From: Pseudomonas sp. MWU16-30317
Lineage (GTDB): Bacteria > Pseudomonadota > Gammaproteobacteria > Pseudomonadales > Pseudomonadaceae
Length of the DNA stretch: 64,000 nucleotides
Assembly (NCBI RefSeq): GCF_020515695.1
Contig: NZ_JAIWJA010000002.1
Coordinates: 434,001-498,000, forward strand
Direction of reading: 5' to 3'
Below are positions 28,696 to 36,990 of this stretch, piece after piece. The notes below the pieces were generated by a model. It was not told where the DNA came from, ran no database searches, and saw only the letters and a program-made list of their open reading frames with translations. Every line of letters starts with the position of its first letter. Position 1 is the stretch's first letter. The position numbers and the translations under genes are program-made.

Positions 28696-29559
28696 ATGAA
28701 ACATCGAATTCCCTTGCTATTGAGTTCGTTGGCGCTGCTGTGTGCCGACCCGGTGCTGGCCGGCGACGGTCGGTTGATCGCCACCGGTGGCGCGACCAGT
28801 GTCGAAGGTGCTGCAGGCGGCGGCCTGATCCCGTGGGCGGTGATTTCCGGCTACAGCGAGCAGGGGCAGTGGAGTAGCACGGTATTCGGCACCCATGTGG
28901 ACTTGCCGGATTACAACCTGGATGTGACCGGGATGTCGGCGTCCTACGGTAATCGCGTGGAATTTTCCTACGCTAGGCAGCGCTTTGACCTAGGCACTTT
29001 GGCGAAGAAGCTGAGCCTGCCAGAGAACAGCCTGAGCCAGGACATCTTTGGCATGAAAGTGCGGCTGTTCGGTGACTTGATCTATGACCAGCTGCCGCAA
29101 GTCTCGGCCGGGCTGGAGTACAAGCATCAGCGCGACTTTTTGATCCCCAGCCTGGTGGGCGCCAGGCGCGATCACGATGTGGAAGGCTATATCACCGCCA
29201 GCCGCTTGTTCATGGGCGCGGCGTTCGGCTACAACCTGGTGGTCAACGGCGGCGTGCGCTACAGCCGCGCCAACGAGATGGGTGTGCTCGGATTTGGCGG
29301 TGATCGCCGTGATACCCGCAGCGTGTTGAAGGAAGGCTCGGTGGCCGTGCTGTTCAACCCCCGCTGGGCATTGGGCGTGGAGTACCGGGAGAAGCCGGAC
29401 AACCTGTCGTTCGCGGGGGAGAGTGATTGGGCGGACATGTTTTTGGGGTACTTCCCCAACAAGCATGTGGCCTTTGTGCTGGCCTATGCGCGGCTGGGGG
29501 AGATTGCCACGCTGGATAACCAGAACGGCACGTATCTGTCTGTGCAGGGGAGTTTCTGA
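28696..29559 (+). CDS. DUF3034 family probable outer-membrane protein
   Basis: This 287-aa protein has a signal peptide (cleavage near VLA-GD, residue 22) and alternating hydrophobic strands ending in Phe (YLSVQGSF), typical of an outer-membrane beta-barrel. It matches DUF3034, whose function is unknown. It begins 1 bp after the GGDEF/EAL stop and its own stop overlaps the globin start (TGATG), so the operon is continuous. It could be the channel or surface partner of the cupredoxin and globin. Confidence 0.8.
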   Translation: MKHRIPLLLSSLALLCADPVLAGDGRLIATGGATSVEGAAGGGLIPWAVISGYSEQGQWSSTVFGTHVDLPDYNLDVTGMSASYGNRVEFSYARQRFDLGTLAKKLSLPENSLSQDIFGMKVRLFGDLIYDQLPQVSAGLEYKHQRDFLIPSLVGARRDHDVEGYITASRLFMGAAFGYNLVVNGGVRYSRANEMGVLGFGGDRRDTRSVLKEGSVAVLFNPRWALGVEYREKPDNLSFAGESDWADMFLGYFPNKHVAFVLAYARLGEIATLDNQNGTYLSVQGSF

Positions 29560-29993
29560 TGAAGCGCCTGTTCGTTGCAATTACCGTTTTTGCCTTGTTG
29601 GCGGCCTGTGCCAGCAAGACCTTGCCACCTGCTGCCGATGACAGCCTGTATCAGGCGTTGGGCCAGAAGCCCGGCATCAACCGGATCGTCGAGGGCATGT
29701 TGCTGATCGTGGTCAAGGATCCGCGCATCGGCGCGCACTTTCGCAACGTCGATCCGGTGATGCTGCGCGACAAGTTGGTGGAAAAGTTCTGCGTCGAGGC
29801 GGGCGGGCCGTGCACCTATACCGGGGTGGATATGGCTGAGGCCCATAAGGGCCAGCACATCGATCCGAGTGAGTTCAATGCGCTGGTGGAAGATCTGATC
29901 AAGTCCATGGACAGTCAGCAGGTGCCCGTGCCGGTGCAGAACCGGTTGCTGGCCCGGTTGGCGGCGCAGCGAGGGGAGGTCATACGTAAGTAA
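29559..29993 (+). CDS. Group 1 truncated haemoglobin, lipoprotein form
   Basis: The 144-aa product has a lipobox LAAC with Cys17, then a 2-on-2 globin domain: YQALGQKPGINRIVEGML, HFRNVDPVMLRDKLVEKFC and GVDMAEAHKGQHI, in which His96 is the expected proximal haem ligand. Most truncated globins are cytosolic; a lipid-anchored one would sit in the envelope. Group 1 globins bind O2 or NO. It ends the cupredoxin operon and converges on an orphan Rhs gene 12 bp away. Confidence 0.85.
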   Translation: MKRLFVAITVFALLAACASKTLPPAADDSLYQALGQKPGINRIVEGMLLIVVKDPRIGAHFRNVDPVMLRDKLVEKFCVEAGGPCTYTGVDMAEAHKGQHIDPSEFNALVEDLIKSMDSQQVPVPVQNRLLARLAAQRGEVIRK

Positions 29994-30005
29994 GGTGCCA
30001 CGCAA

Positions 30006-30956
30006 TCATTTGCGCCTGATCTGTGCACTGGCGTCTGCTGCGCTGACTTGACTGCCTGCTAACACGTGAACGGGGGCGTCAGATAATCTTTCTCTCGCGG
30101 CTATAAATCGCTGTTGAGGCGTAAGAGCATCCAGGTCAGGCAAGATATCCCTTTGGATGCCTGCTGAAGTACCTACTGGTTTGAGGTTCGCTTGCCCACC
30201 TCTAAGGATACTTGCGAGCAGGTCCCGAGGCGTACCGCCATGGTTCAGTTGCGTTCCCGTCGAGCGCACAGGGCTAGGAGGCCTTGGCGGTGGTGGTGGT
30301 CCCGCTATTACCTGGGCATAGGTCACGCCAATCTCGCGTCTCGTAACGGGATGTGCCTGAGTGGGGCTGTCAGCCCGCTGAAATCGCCCGAAAACAGGCA
30401 TATCCCTATCAACCGATATCGACCCGAGGTTAGCCGGGGCACTCGTGCGCCTTCGCATCCGTGCACCCAAGGCCGAGCCTGCACCCACTGGGGCGGCTAC
30501 CAATCGACCGGCATGGCGCATCTGATGAGCGACCCCCCGGCCTATCAGAACCCCAAGAAGCAACATAAAACCTGCCAAGGAACCGAAGAGGATTTCATCT
30601 CGCTTCGAGTTATCCGCGTGCCCGCTCGGATCGCTTCTGTTCACCGGCTCCGCTCGGCAGTACGCATAACAGTTCAACCCCCCACCGCCAAACGGGCTGT
30701 AGCTGTCCGGTGCATTGAAGCGTCCCAGCTTCGGTCGGTATTCCCGGTAGCCATGGCCGAGCAGGTAACCCCCATCACGCTCTAGATGTTGCCCGTTGTA
30801 GCCCGGCCCAGTGTCGTCATCCACCTCGGACGAACGGTGGCCAAAGGGGCTATGGGCGAATGCGATGGTGCCTTCGGTCGTGGTGCTGCCGGTCACGCTA
30901 TTGGCCCAGTCACAGGCGAGCAGTTTGATGTGTGGAACTGGCTTGATACTGGCCAT
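30006..30956 (-). CDS. Orphan Rhs-core tip protein 2 with membrane segment
   Basis: The 316-aa product carries the terminal Rhs core at residues 10-113 (KLLACDWANSVTG, YNGQHLERDGGYLLGHGYRE, RFNAPDSYSPFGGGGLNCY, PVNRSDPSGH). The rest is unrelated to the other two orphans: one predicted membrane helix at 122-143 (ILFGSLAGFMLLLGVLIGRG), an Arg-rich stretch, a proline-rich GPPPPPRPPSP linker and a charged C-terminus. The ATG at 30956 is chosen over the 21-codon longer frame because the core homology begins there; its ribosome site AAAGGG is weak. No immunity gene is visible: the neighbours are a globin and gcd. Confidence 0.72.
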   Translation of the reverse strand: MASIKPVPHIKLLACDWANSVTGSTTTEGTIAFAHSPFGHRSSEVDDDTGPGYNGQHLERDGGYLLGHGYREYRPKLGRFNAPDSYSPFGGGGLNCYAYCRAEPVNRSDPSGHADNSKRDEILFGSLAGFMLLLGVLIGRGVAHQMRHAGRLVAAPVGAGSALGARMRRRTSAPANLGSISVDRDMPVFGRFQRADSPTQAHPVTRREIGVTYAQVIAGPPPPPRPPSPVRSTGTQLNHGGTPRDLLASILRGGQANLKPVGTSAGIQRDILPDLDALTPQQRFIAARERLSDAPVHVLAGSQVSAADASAQIRRK

Positions 30957-31019
30957 CGGATCATCCCTTTCAGGTAAATGTGAAAGATCGATCAGACGAC
31001 GTTCCAGGCCACTCCACAA

Positions 31020-31036
31020 CTCTCAGATCTGATAGG
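31020..31036 (-). promoter_or_regulatory. Shared upstream element of orphan Rhs gene 2
   Basis: In gene orientation it reads CCTATCAGATCTGAGAG, ending 63 bp before the start codon. Its two halves CTATCAG and CTGAGAG are near-complementary. It aligns with the elements of the other two orphan Rhs genes. Confidence 0.6.
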
Positions 31037-31063
31037 TCTGGACGTTCCTGGCCTTCGATAAAG

Positions 31064-31094
31064 CAAAAAAATGGCCCCCCGCAGGGAGCCATTC
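31064..31094 (-). terminator. Rho-independent terminator after gcd (31114-33534)
   Basis: Read on the minus strand, AATGGCTCCC, a short loop, GGGGGCCATT and TTTTTT follow the gcd stop by about 20 bp. Confidence 0.9.
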
Positions 31095-31113
31095 TCAGTC
31101 TTGCTTCAAGCCA

Positions 31114-33534
31114 TCACTGGGCCAATTTATAGGCAATGATGTAATCGCCCATCTTGGTGCCCAGCGAGCCATGGCCACCGACGGTCGCGAGGATGTACTG
31201 TGTACCGTCCTTGCCGGTGTAGCTCATCGGCGTAGCCTGGCCACCTGCTGGCAAACGGCTGGACCACAGGTTTTTACCTGTGCGCACGTCGTAGGCACGC
31301 AGATACTGGTCAAGCGTACCGCTCAGGAAGCCGACGCCGCCGGCAGTGACCATCGAACCGCCCATGCTCGGCACGCCGAGGTTGAGGCCGATCGGCACGG
31401 GCGAGCTGTCACGGCTGGTGCCGTTCTTGTGCTTCCACACCACTTTGGCGGTGGTCATGTCGATACCGGCCACGTAGCCCCAGGCAGGTGCCTGGCACGG
31501 AACGCCGAACGGCGACATCAGCGGATGCATGATCACCGCATACGGCGCACCGGCGTTCGGCTGCACGCCGCTGGTTTCGCTTTCGCGCTTGCTGCCCGCG
31601 GCCACTTCGGCACGCGGCACCAGTTTGGACACGAACGCCATGTAGTTCGGGCTGGTGAACATCAGCTGACGAACTGGATCGATCGATACCGCTCCCCAGT
31701 TGAACACACCGACGTTACCTGGGTAGATGATGCTGCCCTGGGTCGACGGCGGGGTGTACTGGCCTTCATAACGCAGCGACTTGAACTGGATGCGGCACAG
31801 CAGTTGGTCGAACGGCGTGACCCCCCACATGGCTTTTTCATCCAGCTTGGGTGGCAGCAGGTTCAGCTCGGAGCGTGCCTGAGTCGGCGAACTGTGGTCG
31901 CCTTCTACAGCACCGCTAGGCACCGGGATTTCCTGGATCGGCACGATCGGCGTACCGGTCTTGCGATCGAGGACATACAGGCTGCCTTGCTTGGTGGGCT
32001 GGATCAGCGCCTGCTTGACGCCTTCGGCGGTCTTGATGTCCATCAGCGTTGGCTGAGCCGGCACGTCCATGTCCCACAGGTCGTGGTGAGTGAACTGATA
32101 GTTCCAGCGCACTTTGCCGGTGTCGATGTCCAGCGCGACGGTACCGGCGCTGAATTTTTCGCTGCCGGCGGTGCGGTTGGCGCCCCACTGGTCAGGCATC
32201 TGGTTGCCCAATGGCAGGTAGACCAGGCCCAGCTTCTCGTCGACGCTGGCCAGCGACCACATGTTTGGCGAGTTGCGGGTGTAGGTCTGGCCGGCTGGCA
32301 GCGGGGTGGTTTCGTCGGGGTTGCCGGCGTCCCAGTTCCAGACCAGGTGACCGTCATGCACGTCGAACGCACGGATCACGCCAGACGGTTCGCTGGTGGA
32401 TTCGTTGTCGGTCACGTGGCCACCGATGATCACCAGGTTGCGGGTGATAGCGGCGGGCGAGGTGGCGTAGTAGCCGCCTGGAGTGAACGGGCCTTCGCTG
32501 GTACGCAGGCTGACAGTGCCTTTGTCACCGAAGGACTCGCAGACTTTACCGGTGTCGGCGTTGAGCGCGATCAGGCGCGCATCGGCGGTCGGCAGGAACA
32601 GGCGACGAGGGCACTCGGCAGCCATGGCCTTGCCTTGATCCGACAAAGCGGCCGGAGTGCTGATGGCGTCGGACTTGCTGAAGTTGGCTTCGTCGTAGTA
32701 CGACACGCCACGACAGGTCATGTGCGCCCAGCCCGTGAAATCGTTGTTGTTAGGCCCTTGGATCTGCGGGTCGTAACGCCAGATTTCCTTGCCGGTGTCC
32801 GGGTCCAGCGCCAGTACCTTGCTGTGCGGCGTGCAGGCATAGAGCATGCCGTTGACCTTGAGCGGGGTGTTCTGGTCGGTGATTTCTACCGGGTCCTTGT
32901 CGGTCTTCATGTCACCGGTACGGATGCGCCAGGCTTCCTGCAGCTTGCCCACGTTGGCGGTGGTGATCTGCTTGAGCGGCGAGTAGCGCTCACCGAATTC
33001 GGTGCGGCCGTAGGACTGCCAGTCGCCATCAGGCTGAGCCGGGGCAGCGCTGGCGAGATCGCCACCGTCGCGGCCGATATCGCCGTTGATTTCACCGGGG
33101 TTGGTGAACTGCGAGATGAGGGCGCAGGCACCGGCCAGGATCACCGCCACGCCCAAGGCGCGGGTGGCGAACGGCGCAGGCGCGCGGCGTACCAACGGGT
33201 TGCGGAACAGCGGCAGCCACAGCAGCAGGCCGAGCACGAACCACAGCGACAGGCGCGGCACCAGCTGCCACCAGTCGAAGCCGATTTCGTACAGCGACCA
33301 GACGGTGCTGGCAAACAGCACCACGGCATACAAGCCGATGGCCGAAGAGCGCCCGGCCAGCAACAGCAGGCCGGTGACGAGGATGCCAAGGCCGGCGATC
33401 ACGTAGTACAGCGAGCCGCCCAGGCTGGCGAGCTTGACGCCCAGTACCAGCAGGATCAGGCCCATCACGGCGAATACCAGGCCTAACAGGCTGGGCCACA
33501 GGCGTGTTCTACTCAAAGCACCATCAGTGCTCAT
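31114..33534 (-). CDS. gcd: Membrane-bound PQQ-dependent glucose dehydrogenase (downstream copy)
   Basis: Gcd oxidises glucose to gluconate in the periplasm and passes electrons to ubiquinone. The 806-aa product has five N-terminal membrane helices (residues ~10-140: LGLVFAVMGLILLVLGVKLA and following) and an eight-bladed PQQ propeller with the repeated DPDTGKEIWRYDP, HMTCRGVSYYDE, LNADTGKVCESFGDKG, NQMPDQWGANRT and HHDLWDMDVPAQP segments. The acid produced is the usual basis of phosphate solubilisation by pseudomonads. It has its own terminator. A close paralogue lies directly upstream. Confidence 0.95.
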   Translation of the reverse strand: MSTDGALSRTRLWPSLLGLVFAVMGLILLVLGVKLASLGGSLYYVIAGLGILVTGLLLLAGRSSAIGLYAVVLFASTVWSLYEIGFDWWQLVPRLSLWFVLGLLLWLPLFRNPLVRRAPAPFATRALGVAVILAGACALISQFTNPGEINGDIGRDGGDLASAAPAQPDGDWQSYGRTEFGERYSPLKQITTANVGKLQEAWRIRTGDMKTDKDPVEITDQNTPLKVNGMLYACTPHSKVLALDPDTGKEIWRYDPQIQGPNNNDFTGWAHMTCRGVSYYDEANFSKSDAISTPAALSDQGKAMAAECPRRLFLPTADARLIALNADTGKVCESFGDKGTVSLRTSEGPFTPGGYYATSPAAITRNLVIIGGHVTDNESTSEPSGVIRAFDVHDGHLVWNWDAGNPDETTPLPAGQTYTRNSPNMWSLASVDEKLGLVYLPLGNQMPDQWGANRTAGSEKFSAGTVALDIDTGKVRWNYQFTHHDLWDMDVPAQPTLMDIKTAEGVKQALIQPTKQGSLYVLDRKTGTPIVPIQEIPVPSGAVEGDHSSPTQARSELNLLPPKLDEKAMWGVTPFDQLLCRIQFKSLRYEGQYTPPSTQGSIIYPGNVGVFNWGAVSIDPVRQLMFTSPNYMAFVSKLVPRAEVAAGSKRESETSGVQPNAGAPYAVIMHPLMSPFGVPCQAPAWGYVAGIDMTTAKVVWKHKNGTSRDSSPVPIGLNLGVPSMGGSMVTAGGVGFLSGTLDQYLRAYDVRTGKNLWSSRLPAGGQATPMSYTGKDGTQYILATVGGHGSLGTKMGDYIIAYKLAQ

Positions 33535-33864
33535 AGGTCTTTTCTCCGAGGTGTATCAGCATATTTCAGTCGTTCGAGCATAGTTCAGGAATCAACCTGC
33601 GCTCGGTAAATGGGCGTCGTGCCACGTTATGGGGAGTTGCAAAATCGGCGGCGACGGAGCACCGGGGATGAAGATCGCAAAGACGAGACTGCTAACTGTT
33701 CAATGCCGTTTGCCGAGAGAGAGAAAAAGTATCCGGGCAAAATGTATGGATTATTACGAAAAGTTAAACGTTTCAGTGGTCTTCGGCGGGCAGATTATAG
33801 ATATTTTTTTATTATTAACAGATCAGGTAACGGGATTCATCTTTGTTTAATTTGCAACAGTGCT

Positions 33865-33957
33865 CTTCGCGGCCGAGCCCGCATCGTGGCTCCCGCAGGC
33901 GTGCGACTCAGGACCTGCCGACACTGTAGGGGCCACGATGGGCGTTCGGCGGCGAAG
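33865..33957. repeat. REP-like inverted pair between gcd paralogues
   Basis: CTTCGCGGCCGAGCCCGCAT with CGTGGCTCCCGCAG and its mirror CTTCGCCGCCGAACGCCCAT with CGTGGCCCCTACAG form two 34-bp imperfect complementary arms. It belongs to a different REP subtype from the copies at 14318 and 39162. Confidence 0.65.
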
Positions 33958-33976
33958 AGGGCCGCATGGACACCAT

Positions 33977-34003
33977 CAAAAACGGCCCCCGAAGGAGCCG
34001 TTC
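33977..34003 (-). terminator. Rho-independent terminator after upstream gcd paralogue
   Basis: On the minus strand AACGGCTCC, a TTCG tetraloop, GGGGCCGTT and a T-rich tail follow the stop of the 34021-36453 gene by about 18 bp. Confidence 0.85.
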
Positions 34004-34020
34004 ATTTATCGCAGCGCTGC

Positions 34021-36453
34021 TTATTTTTTCGGCAGCGCGTAGGCGATCACATAGTCGCCCTGTTTGGTACCCAGCGAGCCGTGACCCCCAGCCATTACCA
34101 GCACGTACTGGCGGCCATCCTTGCCGGTGTAAGTCATCGGCGTGGTCTGGCCACCTGCGGGCAGGCGGCCTTCCCACAGCTGCTTGCCGTTGCGCATGTC
34201 ATAGGCGCGCAGGTACTGGTCCAGGGTGCCACTCAGGAAGCCCACGCCACTGGCGGTGACAAAGGTCCCGCCCAGGCTCGGCACGCCCATGGTCAGCGGG
34301 ATCGGTACCGGCGAGCTGTCACGCACGGTGCCGTTCTTGTGCTTCCAGATCGTCTGGTGGGTGGTCAGGTCGACGGCCGCCACGTAACCCCAGGCCGGAG
34401 CCTGGCAAGGCAGGCCCATGGGCGACAGCAACGCTTCGAGGATCACCCCGTACGGCGCGCCCTTGTTGGGCTGCACGCCTTCGGTTTCGCTCTTGCGGCC
34501 AGGGCCGCTGGCAGCATCGGCAGCCGGTACCAGCCTGGAACGGAAGGCCATGTAGCTCGGGTTGACGAAGGCGATCTGGCGCACCGGATCGACCGAAATA
34601 CCGCCCCAGTCGAACACCCCGAAGTTGCCGGGGTAGACGATCGAGCCCTGCAGCGATGGCGGGGTGAACGGCCCGTCATAGCGCAGCGACTTGAAGTCGA
34701 TACGGCAGAGCATCTGGTCGAACGGCGTCACGCCCCACATGTCGCGCTCCTTGAGCGGCGGCGGCATGAAATTGAGCTCGGACTTGGGTTGCGTCTGCGA
34801 GGTGTGGTCGCCTTCCACCGCGCCCTGCGGCACGGGCACTTCATCGATCGGTACGATGGGCTTGCCGTTGCTGCGGTCGAGCACGTAGATGCTGCCCTGC
34901 TTGGTCGAGGCCAGCAGCGCCGGCTTGATGCCCTCGCTGGTTTTCATGTCGAGCAGGCTCGGCTGGCCGCCGACGTCCATGTCCCACAGGTCGTGGTGGG
35001 TGAACTGGAAGGTCCAGCGCACGTGGCCGGTGTTGATGTCCAGAGCGGTGACGCCGGCGCTGTATTTCTCGGATTCAGGGGTGCGATTGCCGCCCCACTG
35101 GTCGGGCATCTGGTTGCCCATGGGCAGGTAGAGCATGCCGAGTTTTTCGTCGACGCTCATCAGCGACCACATGTTCGGCGAGTTGCGGGTGTAGTGCTCG
35201 CCCGCCGCGATCGGGGTGGTGACGTCGGGGTTGCCGCTGTCCCAGTTCCACACCAGGTGGCCGTCGTGCACGTCAAACGCGCGGACCACGCCGGAAGGCT
35301 CGTCGGTGGAGACGTTGTCGGTGACGTGACCGCCGATGACTACCAGGTTGCGCGTCACGGCCGGTGGTGAAGTGGAATAGTAACCGCCGGCGGCGAAGCT
35401 GCCGATGTTGGTGCTGAGGTCGATCTGGCCTTTGTCGCCGAAGTCTTCGCACATCTTGCCGGTATCGGCGTTGAGGGCGATCAGGCGGGTGTCGGCGGTG
35501 GGTACGAAGATGCGTTTAGGGCAGCTGCTGGCGACCGGCGTACTGGCCTCGACCACAGGGACCGGGCTGGCCTCGGTGGTGCTCGGTGCGCTGGCGGCGT
35601 AGGCGGCGTCATCATAGTAGGAGACGCCGCGGCAGGTCATATGTGCCCAGCCCTTGAAATTAGCGGCTTTCTGGGTGCTGATTTTTGGATCGAAGCGCCA
35701 GATTTCCTTGCCGGTGTCCGGGTCCAGAGCGATCACCTGGCTGTGCGGCGTGCATACATAGAGCATGCCGTTGACCTTGAGCGGGGTGTTTTCGGCTGTG
35801 GTTTCCATCGGGTCGTTAGGCCCGGGGATGTCGCCGGTACGGAAGGTCCAGGCCGGCTCGAGCTGGCTGGCGTTGTCCGGTGTGATCTGCGCCAGCGGCG
35901 AATAGCGATCGGCAAAACCGCTGCGGCCGTAAGACTGCCAGTCGCCCTCGGGCATGGCCGGTGCGCCACTGACGGTGCCGGCGCTGTCGCGGTCGAGTTG
36001 GCCTTTGATTTCGCCGGGGTTGGTGAACTGGCTGGCCAGGGCGGTAAGGCCGGCCAGCACCACGGCGACGGTCAGGCCCTTGCTACCCAGATTCGAGGTT
36101 TGATCCCACAGCAGCGGGCGACGGAACCACGGCAACAGCAGGACGATGCCCAAAGCGAACCACAGCGCCAGACGCGGCACCAGCTGCCACCAGTCCAGGC
36201 CAACTTCCCACAGCGACCAGAGGTTGCTGGCGAACAGTACGATGGCATACAGGCCCAATGCGGCGGCGCGTCCGGCCAGCAACAGGAAGCCGACCAGCAG
36301 GATGCCGATGCCGGTGATCAGGTAGTAGAGCGAACCGCCGTTGCTGGCAAGCTTGATGCCGCCAACCAGCAGGGCCAGGCCCATGAGTAGAAACACCAGC
36401 CCCAAGAGGCTAGGCAGTAGCCGCTTGCGACTGTTTGTCCCGTCGTTGTTCAT
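34021..36453 (-). CDS. Membrane-bound PQQ-dependent glucose dehydrogenase paralogue (upstream copy)
   Basis: The 810-aa product aligns along its full length with the gcd at 31114-33534: the same five membrane helices, and near-identical propeller blocks (DPDTGKEIWRFDP, HMTCRGVSYYDD, NQMPDQWGGNRT, HHDLWDMDVGGQP, FLSGTLDQYLRAYDMRNGKQ). Differences concentrate in the N-terminal half of the propeller, including an Ala/Ser/Pro insertion (ASAPSTTEASPVPVVEAS) near residue 285. It is a full-length, apparently intact tandem paralogue with its own terminator, so it may differ in substrate or regulation. Which of the two is the classical gcd cannot be decided here. Confidence 0.9.
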   Translation of the reverse strand: MNNDGTNSRKRLLPSLLGLVFLLMGLALLVGGIKLASNGGSLYYLITGIGILLVGFLLLAGRAAALGLYAIVLFASNLWSLWEVGLDWWQLVPRLALWFALGIVLLLPWFRRPLLWDQTSNLGSKGLTVAVVLAGLTALASQFTNPGEIKGQLDRDSAGTVSGAPAMPEGDWQSYGRSGFADRYSPLAQITPDNASQLEPAWTFRTGDIPGPNDPMETTAENTPLKVNGMLYVCTPHSQVIALDPDTGKEIWRFDPKISTQKAANFKGWAHMTCRGVSYYDDAAYAASAPSTTEASPVPVVEASTPVASSCPKRIFVPTADTRLIALNADTGKMCEDFGDKGQIDLSTNIGSFAAGGYYSTSPPAVTRNLVVIGGHVTDNVSTDEPSGVVRAFDVHDGHLVWNWDSGNPDVTTPIAAGEHYTRNSPNMWSLMSVDEKLGMLYLPMGNQMPDQWGGNRTPESEKYSAGVTALDINTGHVRWTFQFTHHDLWDMDVGGQPSLLDMKTSEGIKPALLASTKQGSIYVLDRSNGKPIVPIDEVPVPQGAVEGDHTSQTQPKSELNFMPPPLKERDMWGVTPFDQMLCRIDFKSLRYDGPFTPPSLQGSIVYPGNFGVFDWGGISVDPVRQIAFVNPSYMAFRSRLVPAADAASGPGRKSETEGVQPNKGAPYGVILEALLSPMGLPCQAPAWGYVAAVDLTTHQTIWKHKNGTVRDSSPVPIPLTMGVPSLGGTFVTASGVGFLSGTLDQYLRAYDMRNGKQLWEGRLPAGGQTTPMTYTGKDGRQYVLVMAGGHGSLGTKQGDYVIAYALPKK

Positions 36454-36747
36454 CGTGGGGAAACTCCATCGTGCGTTAATTATTGGTATCGGGTTCGAAT
36501 GTCCCGAGTCATGCGTAGAGCCGTTAGGGGGCTATTTAGTTTCAGAATATGTCGCCGCGAGGCGCAAAATCCCTTCACGAGCCCGCCGCCGGCAGCGGCG
36601 CGGTGCTATGAGAACGTGCGCGCCGGGTGAAGATTTATTGGCGACACCCCCGTTCAGCGCTTTGCGCTATCGTGGCTCTAGGCTAAGGTTGCCGCTTTGC
36701 CGAGACTGGACCATCAAGATGACCCTTTGCCCATCGAGCGCCGCGCT

Positions 36748-36972
36748 GTGACTGCTTCCGATTCCGATCCGCTGCACGGCGTTACTCTCGAGCACATCCT
36801 CACCACGCTGGTCGAGCACTACGCGTGGTCGGGGCTGGCCGAGCGTATCGATATCCGCTGCTTCAAGAGCGACCCCAGCATCAAGTCGAGCCTGACCTTT
36901 CTGCGGCGCACGCCGTGGGCGCGGGAGAAGGTCGAGCGCCTCTACGTCAAACTGCAACGCACCAAGCGCTGA
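36748..36972 (+). CDS. VF530 family small DNA-binding-like protein
   Basis: The 74-aa product ([52 protein letters not shown]) matches the VF530/DUF2132 family, small helical proteins with a proposed DNA-binding fold and no settled role. The start is uncertain: GTG 36748 is used; a TTG at 36697 would add 17 residues without similarity to the family. It is followed closely by the Pr6Pr gene. Confidence 0.8.
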   Translation: MTASDSDPLHGVTLEHILTTLVEHYAWSGLAERIDIRCFKSDPSIKSSLTFLRRTPWAREKVERLYVKLQRTKR

Positions 36973-36990
36973 GTGGATAACGGACATCGC

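Larger units (their letters stand above)
33535..34020. other. Intergenic region between the two gcd paralogues
   Basis: The 486 bp hold the promoter of the downstream gcd, an unusually AT-rich stretch (about 33745-33860, including ATATTTTTTTATTATTAAC), a REP-like inverted pair and the terminator of the upstream gcd. The plus-strand frames here are not supported: the long one from 33610 runs antisense through the upstream gcd and the 73-codon one resembles nothing. Confidence 0.6.

Noticed and set aside
26661..28784. 707-codon minus-strand frame
   Set aside because: It is antisense to the GGDEF/EAL gene and has no domain.
31171..33486. 771-codon plus-strand frame
   Set aside because: It is fully antisense to gcd, which is unmistakable; the frame is a codon-bias shadow.
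33629..33850. 73-codon frame in the gcd gap
   Set aside because: It ends in the AT-rich island, resembles nothing and lacks a ribosome site.
33610..35370. 586-codon plus-strand frame
   Set aside because: It lies antisense to the glucose dehydrogenase paralogue for most of its length, has His/Arg/Gly-rich composition typical of GC-rich shadow frames, and no recognisable domain.
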